Assembly (NCBI RefSeq): GCF_014650815.1
Contig: NZ_BMVR01000011.1
Location: 186,001-250,000 of the forward strand
Direction: 5' to 3'
Length of the DNA stretch: 64,000 bases
From: Streptomyces flavofungini
GTDB lineage: Bacteria > Actinomycetota > Actinomycetes > Streptomycetales > Streptomycetaceae
A model generated the notes under the pieces. It worked only from the letters and a program-made list of their open reading frames with translations. It searched no databases and had not been told where the DNA came from. The translations under genes and the position numbers were made by a program. Below are positions 24,651 through 34,130 of the stretch, piece by piece (positions within the stretch are counted from its first letter, which is position 1; each line of letters starts with the position of its first letter).

Positions 24651-24681
24651 CATAATGCTTGTGAATGTGAACGCGTTCACA
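24651..24681 (+). promoter_or_regulatory. cydA promoter with Rex operator
   Basis: The perfect palindrome TGTGAACGCGTTCACA (24666-24681) matches the Rex operator consensus of Streptomyces. A -10-like CATAAT lies at 24651-24656, placing the operator over the start of transcription. A second half-site TTGTGAA precedes it at 24659-24665. Rex is a redox sensor that leaves DNA when the NADH/NAD+ ratio rises, so the operon should be induced under low oxygen. Confidence 0.92.
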
Positions 24682-24764
24682 AGCGTGTCCCAGTTGCTCC
24701 AGGGATGTCTATGACATAAGGGGCAAACTGCCGCTTAGACCACGGCACGTAAGGAGAAGTCGAC

Positions 24765-26309
24765 GTGGACATGGCTCTGGCGCCGGAAACACTGGCGCGA
24801 TGGCAGTTCGGCATCACCACCGTCTACCACTTCCTCTTCGTCCCCCTGACGATCTCCCTGGCCGCCCTCACGGCGATCCTTGAGACGGCCTGGGTGCGAA
24901 CGGGCAAGGAGCACTACCTCAGAGCGACCAAGTTCTGGGGCAAGCTGTTCCTGATCAACATCGCGATGGGTGTCGTCACCGGCATCGTGCAGGAGTTCCA
25001 GTTCGGCATGAACTGGTCCGACTACTCGCGCTTCGTCGGCGATGTCTTCGGCGCCCCGCTGGCCTTCGAAGCCCTGATCGCCTTCTTCTTCGAGTCGACC
25101 TTCATCGGCCTGTGGATCTTCGGCTGGGACAAGCTCCCGAAGAAGCTGCACTGCGCGACGATCTGGATGGTGTCGATCGGCACCATCCTGTCGGCGTACT
25201 TCATCATCGCCGCGAACGCCTTTATGCAGCACCCGGTCGGCTACAAGATCACTGAGCGGGACGGCACCAAGCGCGCCGAGCTCACCGACTTCGCGAAGGT
25301 GCTGTTCCAGGAGACGACGCTGGTCAACTTCTTCCACGTCATCGCGGCGTCGATCCTCGTCGGCGGCGCCTTCATGACCGGCATCGCCATCTTCCACCTG
25401 CGCAAGAAGCAGCACATCCGCACCATGCGGATGTCGCTGCGGCTCGGCCTGGTCACCGCGTTCGCCGGCACCCTGCTCACCGTGATCAGCGCGGACACGC
25501 TCGGCAAGGTCATGTACGAGCAGCAGCCGATGAAGATGTCGGCCGCCGAGGCCCTGTGGGAGTCCGAGAAGCCGGCACCGTTCTCGCTCTTCGCGTACGG
25601 CGATGTCGCCAAGGGCCACAACGAGGTCGCCATAGAGATCCCCGGGGTGCTGTCCTTCCTCGCGAAGAACAACTTCAGCGCGGAGATCCCCGGCATCAAC
25701 GACCTCAACAAGGAAGCCAAGGAGAAGTTCGGCCCCGGCGACTACCGGCCCAACATCCCCACCGCTTACTGGTCCTACCGCTGGATGATCGGCTTCGGCG
25801 GCGTCTCGATGGCGCTGTGCACCGCCGGACTCTGGCTCACCCGGCGGAAGTTCTGGCTCGCCCCCGAGCACCACACCGGCGCGGACGACGTACCGAAGCT
25901 GATGCTCACCAAGAACAAGGAGCTGGCGCCGAAGCTCGGCATCTGGTGGTGGCGGCTCTCGCAGTGGACGCTGATCTTCCCGCTCATCGGCACCGCCTGG
26001 GGCTGGATCTTCACCGAGACGGGCCGCCAGCCCTGGGTCGTCTACGGCGTCCTGAAGACCGAGGACGCGGTCTCCCCCGGTGTCTCACAGGGTGAGGTGC
26101 TCACCTCGCTGATCGTCTTCACGCTGATCTACGCGATCCTCGCCGTCATCGAGGTCAGGCTGCTGCTCAAGTACGTCAGGAAGGGCCCGCCCGAGCTCAC
26201 CGAGGCCGACCTGAACCCGCCCACCAAGATCGGCGGCCCGCCCGGCGGGGCGAGCGCGGACACCGACGCCGACGCCGATGCCGACCGGCCCATGGCCTTC
26301 TCGTACTAA
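24765..26309 (+). CDS. cydA: Cytochrome bd quinol oxidase subunit I
   Basis: The 514-residue subunit carries the haems of cytochrome bd, which oxidises quinol and reduces O2 to water. The haem ligand His22 is in WQFGITTVYHFLF, and NFFHVIAASILVG supplies another conserved His. The motif GRQPWVVYG marks the quinol-binding end. About nine helices are evident. The Q-loop is short, as in actinobacteria. The start is GTG 24765 with AAGGAGA upstream. It is first in cydA-cydB-cydCD and controlled by the Rex operator. Confidence 0.97.
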   Translation: MDMALAPETLARWQFGITTVYHFLFVPLTISLAALTAILETAWVRTGKEHYLRATKFWGKLFLINIAMGVVTGIVQEFQFGMNWSDYSRFVGDVFGAPLAFEALIAFFFESTFIGLWIFGWDKLPKKLHCATIWMVSIGTILSAYFIIAANAFMQHPVGYKITERDGTKRAELTDFAKVLFQETTLVNFFHVIAASILVGGAFMTGIAIFHLRKKQHIRTMRMSLRLGLVTAFAGTLLTVISADTLGKVMYEQQPMKMSAAEALWESEKPAPFSLFAYGDVAKGHNEVAIEIPGVLSFLAKNNFSAEIPGINDLNKEAKEKFGPGDYRPNIPTAYWSYRWMIGFGGVSMALCTAGLWLTRRKFWLAPEHHTGADDVPKLMLTKNKELAPKLGIWWWRLSQWTLIFPLIGTAWGWIFTETGRQPWVVYGVLKTEDAVSPGVSQGEVLTSLIVFTLIYAILAVIEVRLLLKYVRKGPPELTEADLNPPTKIGGPPGGASADTDADADADRPMAFSY

Positions 26310-26323
26310 GGAGCTGGGCGCAC

Positions 26324-27343
26324 ATGGAACTGCACGACGTCTGGTTCGTCCTGATCGCCGTCCTGTGGATCGGCTACTTCTTCCTGGAGGGCTTCGACTT
26401 CGGGGTCGGTGTCCTCACCAAGCTGCTCGCCCGGGACCGGACCGAGAAGCGGGTCCTGATCAACACCATCGGTCCCGTCTGGGACGGCAACGAGGTGTGG
26501 CTGCTCTCGGCGGGCGGCGCGACCTTCGCCGCCTTCCCCGAGTGGTACGCGACGCTGTTCTCCGGCTTCTATCTGCCGCTGCTGCTCATCCTGATCTGCC
26601 TGATCGTGCGCGGAGTCGCCTTCGAGTACCGGGCGAAGCGGCCCGAGGAGCGCTGGCAGACCAACTGGGAGCACGCGATCTTCTGGACCTCGCTGCTCCC
26701 GGCACTGCTGTGGGGCGTGGCCTTCGGCAACATCGTGCGCGGCGTGAAGATCGACGCGCAGAAGGAGTACGTGGGCAACTTCTGGGACCTGCTCAACCCG
26801 TACTCGATCCTGGGCGGCCTGGTCACCCTCACGCTGTTCACCTTCCACGGCACGGTGTTCACGGCCCTGAAGACCGTGGGCGACATCCGGATGCGGGCGC
26901 GGAAGCTGGCGCTCACCCTGGGGCTGCTCACGGCGGTGCTCGCGCTCGGGTTCCTCGGCTGGACCCAGGCCGACAACGGTGACGGCAAGAGCCTGGCCGC
27001 GATGATCGTGGCGGTGGTGGCGCTGGTCGCGGCCATTGTGGCGATCAAACTCGGGCGCGAGGGATGGTCATTCGCCCTCTCGGGCCTGACGATCGTCGCC
27101 GCCGTCGCGATGCTCTTCCTGACGCTCTTCCCGAACGTCATGCCGTCGTCGCTGAACGACGACTGGAGCCTCACGGTCACCAACGCCTCGTCGACGCCCT
27201 ACACCCTGAAGATCATGACGTGGTGCGCGGGCATCGCGACCCCGGTCGTGCTGCTCTACCAGTCGTGGACCTACTGGGTGTTCCGCAAGCGGATCGGTAC
27301 GCAACACATCGCGCCGGACCTTCCGGCCGACGCCGCGCACTGA
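26324..27343 (+). CDS. cydB: Cytochrome bd quinol oxidase subunit II
   Basis: The 339-residue, eight-helix subunit begins with the CydB signature LIAVLWIGYFFLEGFDFGVG. It contains GPVWDGNEVWLLSAGGATFAAFPEWYA and RGVAFEYR. It pairs with CydA to form the oxidase. An AAGGAG site lies before the ATG, and only 14 bp separate it from cydA. Confidence 0.97.
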   Translation: MELHDVWFVLIAVLWIGYFFLEGFDFGVGVLTKLLARDRTEKRVLINTIGPVWDGNEVWLLSAGGATFAAFPEWYATLFSGFYLPLLLILICLIVRGVAFEYRAKRPEERWQTNWEHAIFWTSLLPALLWGVAFGNIVRGVKIDAQKEYVGNFWDLLNPYSILGGLVTLTLFTFHGTVFTALKTVGDIRMRARKLALTLGLLTAVLALGFLGWTQADNGDGKSLAAMIVAVVALVAAIVAIKLGREGWSFALSGLTIVAAVAMLFLTLFPNVMPSSLNDDWSLTVTNASSTPYTLKIMTWCAGIATPVVLLYQSWTYWVFRKRIGTQHIAPDLPADAAH

Positions 27344-27430
27344 GCCTGTCCGTGCACGGGGCCTGTCCGTGCACGGGGCCTCTCCGGGTACGGAGCCAAC
27401 TCTCCGTACACCCACGCTCCTTGGGAGGGT

Positions 27431-30400
27431 GTGTTTCACGTGAAACCGATCGACCCGCGTCTGCTCCGGTACGCCCGCTCCACCCGTGTCTTCCTGGCCG
27501 CGGTGGTGGTCCTCGGCCTGGCCGGGGCAGGGCTGGTCGTCGCCCAGGCCATGCTGATCGCCGAGATCGTGGTGGGTGGCTTCCAGCACGGGTACGGCGT
27601 CGGCGACTTGGGGACACCACTGGCCCTGCTCGCGGCGGTGGCCGTGGGCCGGGCGGTGGTGGCGTGGCTGACCGAACTCGCCGCGCACCGGGCGAGCGCG
27701 GCGGTCAAGTCCGAGCTGCGGGGGCGGCTGTTGGAGCGGGCGGGGGAGCTGGGGCCGGGGTGGCTGAGCGGGCAGCGGACGGGGTCCCTCATCACTCTGG
27801 CCACGCGGGGCGTGGACGCGCTCGACGACTACTTCTCGCGCTATCTGCCGCAGTTGGGGCTCGCCGTGGTGGTGCCGGCGGCCGTGCTGCTGCGGGTGGT
27901 CACCGAGGACTGGGTGTCGGCGGCGATCATCGTGGGCACGTTGCCGCTCATCCCGGTCTTCATGATGCTGATCGGCTGGGCCACGCAGGCCCGGATGGAC
28001 CGGCAGTGGCAGCTTCTCTCCCGGCTGTCCGGGCACTTCCTCGACGTGGTCGCGGGGCTGCCGACGCTGAAGGTGTTCGGTCGGGCCAAGGCGCAGGCCG
28101 AGTCGATCCGGAAGATCACCGGGGAGTACCGGCGGGCGACGATGCGGACGCTGCGCATCGCGTTCCTGTCGTCGTTCGCGCTGGAGCTGCTCGCCACGAT
28201 CTCGGTGGCACTGGTCGCCGTCACCATCGGCATGCGGCTCGTCCACGGGGACATGGCGCTGTACGACGGCCTGGTGATCCTCATCCTCGCGCCCGAGGCG
28301 TATCTGCCGTTGCGGCAGGTGGGGGCGCGGTATCACGCGGCGGTGGAAGGGGTGGCCGCGGCGGAGGAGATCTTCGCGGTCCTTGAGACGCCGGTTCCGG
28401 CCGGGGGCACGGGAGCGGTGCCCGGAGGCGGCGGCGCGGTGGGCGTGGCGGTGGACGGGGTGAGCGTCCGGTACCCCGGGCGGGCTGTCGACGCTGTCCG
28501 CGAGGTGTCGTTCGCGGTCGCGCCCGGGGAGACGGTGGCCCTGGTGGGGCCCAGTGGGTCGGGCAAGTCGACGCTTCTGAACGTGCTGTTGGGCTTTGTG
28601 CGGCCTGCGGCGGGGCGGGTCCTTGTCGGGGGTGCCGATCTGGCCGATGTCTCGCTTGCGGGGTGGCGGGAGCGGGTGGCTTGGGTGCCGCAGCGGCCGC
28701 ACCTGTTCGCCGGGTCGATTGCGGACAATGTGCGGTTGGCTCGCCCCGGGGCGGATGACGGGGACGTGGTGGCCGCCCTGCGCGCCGCTGGGGCCTGGGA
28801 GTTCGTGGCCGGGCTGCCCCTCGGGGTCGAGACCGTCCTGGGCGAGGACGGGGGTGGGCTCTCCGCCGGGCAGCGGCAGCGGGTCGCTCTGGCGCGGGCG
28901 TTTCTGGCGGATCGGCCTGTGGTGCTGCTGGACGAGCCGACGGCTGCGCTGGACGGGGAGACCGAGGCGGGGATCGTCGAGGCGGTGGGGAGGCTGGCCG
29001 TTGGGCGGACTGTGGTGATGGTGGTCCATCGGCCCGCGTTGCTGGAGGTTGCTGACCGGGTTGTCCGGGTGGACGTCGCACCGGAGGTCGCCGTCGGCCG
29101 TGGGCCCGGCGGGACCGGCACCGGCGGCAGCGAGAACAGCCGTACCGGCAGCGGCGGGCGGACGGGTTCGGCTGTCGTGAACGATGACCTGCTCGGCCGG
29201 GCTGGGGCTCTTGGTGAACGGGTGGGCGGGCCGGAGGGTTCCCGGCCGGAGGGCGGGGACCTGGCTCGGATCAGGGGGGCGGCGCGGCAATGCAAGGGCA
29301 GGCTGGCGCTTGCTCTGCTGCTGGGCAGCCTCGCGCTGGGTAGTGCTGTGGGGCTCATGGCCACCTCGGGGTGGCTGATCTCGCGGGCTTCCGAGGAGCC
29401 CCCGGTGATGTACCTGATGATCGCCGTCACGGCGACCCGGGCCTTCGGGATCGGACGGGCCTGCTTCCGGTACGCCGAGCGTCTCGTGTCGCATGACGCG
29501 GTGCTGCGGATGCTGGCCGACACCCGGGTCGCGGTGTTCCGGCGCCTGGAACGGCTCGCCCCCGCGGGCCTGCGCACGACGCGGCGCGGCGACCTGCTGT
29601 CCCGCCTCGTCGCCGACGTGGACGCCCTCCAGGACTACTGGCTGCGCTGGCTGCTGCCCGCGGGCGCCGCGGCCGTCGTGAGCCTCGGAGCCGTCGGCTT
29701 CACCGCGTGGCTGCTCCCGGAGGCCGGTGCCGTCCTCGCTGTGGGCCTGCTCGCCGCCGGGGTCGGCGTGCCCCTGGTGACCGGCGCCGTCGCCCGCCGC
29801 GCGGAGCGCAAGCTGGCCCCCGCGCGCGGGGTGCTCGCCACGAGGGTCGCCGACCTGCTCACGGGGACGGCGGAGCTGACGGTCGCGGGCGCCCTGCGAC
29901 GACGTACCGATCGGGCGAAGGAAGCCGACGCCGAGCTGACCCGGATCGCGTCGCGGACGGCGACCGCCACCGCGCTCGGCGACGGACTCACCGCCCTGGC
30001 CACCGGCCTCACCGCCGCGGCCACCGCACTCGTCGGCGTCCAGGGCCTGCACGACGGGCGGCTCAGCGGCGTCGCGCTCGCTGTGGTCGTCCTCACCCCG
30101 CTCGCCGCGTTCGAGGCGGTGCTGGGGCTGCCGCTCGCCGTGCAGTACCGCCAGCGCGTCCGCAAGAGCGCCGAGCGGGTCCACGAGGTCCTGGACGCCC
30201 CGGAACCCGTACAGGACCCCGCCGTGCCCGCAGAGCCCCCGCGGACGCCCTTCCCGCTGCGGCTCGACGCGCTGCGGGCCCGCCACGACGGCCAGGAGCG
30301 CGACGCCCTCGCGGACGTGTCCCTCACCCTGGAGCGCGGCCGCCGCGTCGCCGTCGTCGGCCCGTCCGGGTCCGGCAAGACCACGCTCGCCCAGGTGCTG

Positions 30401-31024
30401 CTGCGCTTCCTGGGCACGTCCGAGGGGACGTACACGCTCGGCGGCACGGACGCGACGGCACTCGACGGCGACACCGTGCGCCGCTTCGTGGGCCTGTGCG
30501 CGCAGGACGCCCACGTCTTCGACAGCTCCGTGCGCGAGAACCTGCTGCTCGCCCGCAAGGACGCGAGCGACGACGAGCTGTACGCGGCGCTCGGGCGGGC
30601 CCGGCTCGACGGCTGGGTGGCCGCCCTGCCCGACGGGCTCGACACGCTCGTCGGGGAACACGGAGCACGCCTCTCCGGAGGCCAGCGGCAGCGCCTCGCG
30701 CTCGCCCGCGCCCTGCTCGCCGACTTCCCCGTCCTCGTCCTCGACGAGCCCGCCGAACACCTCGACCTGCCGACCGCCGACGCCCTCACCGCCGACCTGC
30801 TCGCGGCCACCGAAGGCCGTACGACGCTGCTCATCACGCACCGGCTCGCCGGTCTTGACGCGGTGGACGAGGTGCTGGTCCTGGACGAGGGCCGGGTGGC
30901 GCAGCGCGGGGCGTACGCGGAGCTGGTGGCCGTGGACGGGCCGCTGCGGCGGATGCGGGAGCGGGAGTCGGCGGGGGACGCGCTGGCCGGGGGCGGGGTC
31001 GTCGGAGCTGGGGTCGGGGGCTGA
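27431..31024 (+). CDS. cydCD: CydDC fused ABC exporter for cytochrome bd assembly
   Basis: The 1197-residue fusion has two half-transporters. The CydD-like half has helices in residues ~15-290, Walker A GPSGSGKST (about 373), signature LSAGQRQR and Walker B VVLLDEPT. The CydC-like half has helices ~610-880, Walker A GPSGSGKTT (about 977), LSGGQRQR and VLVLDEPAEHL. CydDC exports thiols and is needed for haem incorporation into cytochrome bd. Fusion is normal for actinobacteria. A perfect parS site spans 27433-27446. The Shine-Dalgarno GGAGGG (27424-27429) is too close to GTG 27431 and better spaced for GTG 27440, so the true start may be the latter. Confidence 0.94.
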   Translation: MFHVKPIDPRLLRYARSTRVFLAAVVVLGLAGAGLVVAQAMLIAEIVVGGFQHGYGVGDLGTPLALLAAVAVGRAVVAWLTELAAHRASAAVKSELRGRLLERAGELGPGWLSGQRTGSLITLATRGVDALDDYFSRYLPQLGLAVVVPAAVLLRVVTEDWVSAAIIVGTLPLIPVFMMLIGWATQARMDRQWQLLSRLSGHFLDVVAGLPTLKVFGRAKAQAESIRKITGEYRRATMRTLRIAFLSSFALELLATISVALVAVTIGMRLVHGDMALYDGLVILILAPEAYLPLRQVGARYHAAVEGVAAAEEIFAVLETPVPAGGTGAVPGGGGAVGVAVDGVSVRYPGRAVDAVREVSFAVAPGETVALVGPSGSGKSTLLNVLLGFVRPAAGRVLVGGADLADVSLAGWRERVAWVPQRPHLFAGSIADNVRLARPGADDGDVVAALRAAGAWEFVAGLPLGVETVLGEDGGGLSAGQRQRVALARAFLADRPVVLLDEPTAALDGETEAGIVEAVGRLAVGRTVVMVVHRPALLEVADRVVRVDVAPEVAVGRGPGGTGTGGSENSRTGSGGRTGSAVVNDDLLGRAGALGERVGGPEGSRPEGGDLARIRGAARQCKGRLALALLLGSLALGSAVGLMATSGWLISRASEEPPVMYLMIAVTATRAFGIGRACFRYAERLVSHDAVLRMLADTRVAVFRRLERLAPAGLRTTRRGDLLSRLVADVDALQDYWLRWLLPAGAAAVVSLGAVGFTAWLLPEAGAVLAVGLLAAGVGVPLVTGAVARRAERKLAPARGVLATRVADLLTGTAELTVAGALRRRTDRAKEADAELTRIASRTATATALGDGLTALATGLTAAATALVGVQGLHDGRLSGVALAVVVLTPLAAFEAVLGLPLAVQYRQRVRKSAERVHEVLDAPEPVQDPAVPAEPPRTPFPLRLDALRARHDGQERDALADVSLTLERGRRVAVVGPSGSGKTTLAQVLLRFLGTSEGTYTLGGTDATALDGDTVRRFVGLCAQDAHVFDSSVRENLLLARKDASDDELYAALGRARLDGWVAALPDGLDTLVGEHGARLSGGQRQRLALARALLADFPVLVLDEPAEHLDLPTADALTADLLAATEGRTTLLITHRLAGLDAVDEVLVLDEGRVAQRGAYAELVAVDGPLRRMRERESAGDALAGGGVVGAGVGG
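27433..27446. other. parS: parS site, perfect match, at the cydCD start
   Basis: GTTTCACGTGAAAC matches the parS consensus exactly and covers the first codons of cydCD, reading MFHVK in frame. Confidence 0.93.
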
Positions 31025-31107
31025 GAGTGGTGGCCGCCGTCCGGCGGGGCCAGGGGCCGGTGCAGGCTCGACTTTCCCCGCCAAATCGGACTAACTACCC
31101 TCAAGGC

Positions 31108-32844
31108 ATGTCCGTCCCCCCGGCCCCCGCCCCCACCCCGCCTCCCGAAGGCAGCCCGGACCCGGCGGAGGTCGCGGCGCAGGCGACCCGCAGCCTCCAA
31201 GGGCTGTCGACCGAGCTGACCGCGCGCGTACCGCAGCTCCTGGAGGCGATGCGTTCCGTCGGCACCGGGCTGGAGCTGCACACCACCCTGGACCGCATCT
31301 GCGAGACCGCGGCCGAGCTGACGGACGCCCGTTACGCGGCGATCGGCGTCGTCTCCGAAGACGGCGACGGTCTCGCCGACTTCGTCTACCACGGCATCGA
31401 CGAGGCCACCGCCGCCCGCATCGGCCGCCTCCCCGACGGCCACCGCGGGCTGCTCGGCGCGCTCATCCACCAGCCGGAGACGCTCCGCCTCGCCGACCTC
31501 GCCGCCGACCCGCGCTCCTGCGGCTTCCCCGCCCACCACCCGCCGATGCGCGGCTTCCTGGGGGTGCCGATCCGCGTCCAGGGCGAGATCTTCGGCAACC
31601 TCTACCTCACGGAGAAGCGCGACGGCGGCGAGTTCAACGACTACGACGTGCACATGGTCCGCGTCCTGGCCACGGAGGCGGGCATCGCGATCGGCAACGC
31701 GCGCCTGTACGAGGCCGCCAAGCAGCGCGAGCGGTGGATCGACGGCTCCGTGGCGGTCACCACGGCGCTGCTCTCGGGCTCCGACGCGGAGGACGCGCTC
31801 GCGGTCGTCGCGGAGCAGGCGCGCCATCTGGCCGACTCGGCCGCGGGCATCGTGCTGCTGCCCGACGAGGAAGGCGGCATGGAGATCGTCGCCGTGTCCT
31901 CGGACCGGCCCACCGGGGCGCTCGGTGTGGCGGTGCCTCCGGAGAGCCGCATCATCGCCGACCTGCTCGACGGCCAGGCCGTGTTCATCGACGACGCGGC
32001 CACCGACCCGCGCATCATGACCGACCTCGCGCGCGAGTACGGGCCCGCCATGATGCTGCCCCTGCAGAGCGACGGCCGGGTCCTGGGGACGCTCGTCACG
32101 CCCCGCGCGCGTGGGGCACGCCCCTTCACCGAGGCCGAGCGGACCCTCGCCACCCAGTTCGCCTCGCAGGCCGCGCTCGCGCTCATGATGGCCGAGGCGC
32201 AGCGCGACCGGGAGCGCCTCGCCGTCTACGAAGACCGCGACCGGATCGCCCGCGATCTGCACGACCTCGTCATCCAGCGGCTCTTCGCCACCGGGATGAT
32301 GCTGGAGAGCGCCCAGCGGCGGTCCGTCGTGCCGGAGGTGCAGCAGGGCGTCGGCAAGGCCGTCGACGAGCTGGACGTGACGATCCAGGAGATCCGTACG
32401 GCCATCTTCGCGCTCCAGCAAGGGCCGGCCGAGGCGCCCGCCGGGCTGCGCACCCGCGTCCTGCGCGAGATCAACATGGCGGCCGTGCCGCTCGGCTTCA
32501 AGCCCTCGCACCACTTCGTGGGCCCCGTCGACACGGTCGTCGGCGAGCTCACCGGCAAGAACCTCATCGCGGCCCTGCGCGAGGCCCTGTCCAACGCGTT
32601 CCGGCACGCGCAGGCCGCCCGGATCGACGTCGTCGTCGACTCCACGCTGATCCTGCCGGACGGGCAGCAGGGCGTACGCCTGACCGTGGCGGACGACGGC
32701 GTCGGCATCGCGGAGGGCGGCCGCCGCAGCGGCCTGAAGAACCTCAAGCGGCGCGCGGAATCGCTGGGCGGCGCGAGTTGGTACGGGCCCGGGATCGGGG
32801 ATGACGGGGGCGGGACGACGGTGGTGTGGCAGGCGCCGTACTGA
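31108..32844 (+). CDS. GAF-domain sensor histidine kinase (DevS/DosS-like), orphan
   Basis: The protein has about 578 residues. Two GAF domains occupy about 45-190 and 205-360 (YAAIGVVSEDGDGLADFVYHG; GFLGVPIRVQGEIFGNLYLTEK; FASQAALAL). A HisKA_3 phosphoacceptor follows, RIARDLHDLVIQRLF (His385). The ATPase has NALREALSNAFRHAQA-type N-box residues and ADDGVGI. It resembles the DevS/DosS family sensing O2, NO or redox through GAF-bound haem. No response regulator is adjacent. Its position after the cyd operon suggests a redox role, but this is inference. The ATG 31108 lacks a strong Shine-Dalgarno; a GTG at 31027 right after cydCD is an alternative. Confidence 0.87.
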   Translation: MSVPPAPAPTPPPEGSPDPAEVAAQATRSLQGLSTELTARVPQLLEAMRSVGTGLELHTTLDRICETAAELTDARYAAIGVVSEDGDGLADFVYHGIDEATAARIGRLPDGHRGLLGALIHQPETLRLADLAADPRSCGFPAHHPPMRGFLGVPIRVQGEIFGNLYLTEKRDGGEFNDYDVHMVRVLATEAGIAIGNARLYEAAKQRERWIDGSVAVTTALLSGSDAEDALAVVAEQARHLADSAAGIVLLPDEEGGMEIVAVSSDRPTGALGVAVPPESRIIADLLDGQAVFIDDAATDPRIMTDLAREYGPAMMLPLQSDGRVLGTLVTPRARGARPFTEAERTLATQFASQAALALMMAEAQRDRERLAVYEDRDRIARDLHDLVIQRLFATGMMLESAQRRSVVPEVQQGVGKAVDELDVTIQEIRTAIFALQQGPAEAPAGLRTRVLREINMAAVPLGFKPSHHFVGPVDTVVGELTGKNLIAALREALSNAFRHAQAARIDVVVDSTLILPDGQQGVRLTVADDGVGIAEGGRRSGLKNLKRRAESLGGASWYGPGIGDDGGGTTVVWQAPY

Positions 32845-33059
32845 GGTGCCGGGGGCTTGCGGGGGTGTCCTCCGGGGCCGGGCGGGGTCTTCGGAGGCGC
32901 CCCCGCCGACCCGCCTGGTGCCCGCCGTGAGGGCCTGCGGGGGCGTGCGGGGCGCGGCCCCTGTTCGGCGGTACCCACGTGCGCCGTACGGGTCACCGGG
33001 TCCCCCACGCGCAGGAGTTCCCCAGGCGCCGCGCGCCCGTGCGGGCAACGATCCGGGAC

Positions 33060-34130
33060 ATGCGTCCCCTGCCCTGCCGCCCGCTCGTCGTACCGGTCCT
33101 GCCGGTCCTGTTGTGCGCGCTCGTCGCCCTCGGCGTCCCCGGGACCGCGGCCGCCGACGAGCGGGACGGGAGCGACGGCCATGGCGGGGGCAGCACCAGC
33201 GCGAAGGTGGCACGCCTCTACGGAGAGGCCCAGTCGGCCACCTTCCGCTACGAAGTGGGGCGGCGCGCGGCCGGGGTGCAGCGCGCCCGCGTCAAGCACC
33301 TGGACCGGCTGCTCGCCGAGGAGCGGTACGCGGTCGCCGTGCTGCGCGAGGACCTGGGCCGGATGGCCGCCGCCCAATACCGCTCCGGCGGCGGCCTGCC
33401 GCTCACCGCGCGGCTGCTGCTCGCGGACAACCCCGACGAGCTGCTGCGCGGCAGGCGCGTCGTGGGGCAGGCGGACCTCGCCGTCACCAACACCGTCGCC
33501 CGGACGCAGCGGGCCGCGGCCAGGCTCGCCACGGCCCAGCGGTCCGCCACCCGGGCCCGGGGCGTGCTCGACCGGCGTGAGGCGCGCCTGGCACGCCTGA
33601 AGCGGGACATCGAGGCGAAGCTGGAGTCGGCGCGGTGGACGCTGCAGCAGGAGGCCGACGCGTCGGCCGCCGCGGGCCGGTGCCGGGGCGCCGTCCGGCT
33701 CGCGCAGCCGGAATCGTCGGCTACGCGCGCGTGGGTGCCGCCCGTGGAGACGTACGAGCTGTCGGCGGGCTTCGACAGCGCGGGCGCGCGCTGGGCGGCC
33801 CGGCACACCGGGCAGGACTTCGCCGTCGGCATCGGCGCTCCGGTGCGGTCGGTGGGCGCCGGGCGGGTGGTGCGGGTGGGCTGCGGCGGCGGCTTCGGCA
33901 TGGAGGTCGTGGTGCGACACGAGGACGGCTATTACACGCAGTACGCGCACCTGGCGTCCGTCGCCGTCGACCAGGGCGAGCGGGTACGCACCGGGCAGTG
34001 GGTCGGCCAGGCGGGCACCACCGGCAACTCGACCGGCCCGCACCTGCACTTCGAGACCCGGCTCACGCCGGACCTGGGCTCGGGGGTGGATCCGGTGGCG
34101 TGGCTGGCGGAGCGGGGCGTGGGGCTCTAG
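33060..34130 (+). CDS. Secreted M23-family (LytM) endopeptidase
   Basis: The 356-residue protein starts with a signal peptide (MRPLP, then a hydrophobic core ending GTAAADE, about 1-33). A long helical, probably coiled-coil region follows (about 45-210). The C-terminal peptidase M23 domain has metal ligands in RHTGQDFAVG (HxxxD) and HLHFE. It should cleave peptide cross-links in peptidoglycan. A coiled-coil-LytM layout recalls activators such as EnvC/NlpD, but the catalytic residues appear intact. The stop overlaps that of the convergent HAD gene by 3 bp. Confidence 0.9.
   Translation: MRPLPCRPLVVPVLPVLLCALVALGVPGTAAADERDGSDGHGGGSTSAKVARLYGEAQSATFRYEVGRRAAGVQRARVKHLDRLLAEERYAVAVLREDLGRMAAAQYRSGGGLPLTARLLLADNPDELLRGRRVVGQADLAVTNTVARTQRAAARLATAQRSATRARGVLDRREARLARLKRDIEAKLESARWTLQQEADASAAAGRCRGAVRLAQPESSATRAWVPPVETYELSAGFDSAGARWAARHTGQDFAVGIGAPVRSVGAGRVVRVGCGGGFGMEVVVRHEDGYYTQYAHLASVAVDQGERVRTGQWVGQAGTTGNSTGPHLHFETRLTPDLGSGVDPVAWLAERGVGL

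Noticed and set aside
27068..31084. A 1338-codon minus-strand open frame opposite cydCD
   Set aside because: Antisense shadow of the CydCD gene, with repetitive Arg/Pro/His sequence and no recognisable domain.
29635..33213. Very long minus-strand frame covering the cydCD end and the sensor kinase
   Set aside because: It crosses several verified plus-strand genes and lacks any family motif; long antisense frames are expected at such GC content.
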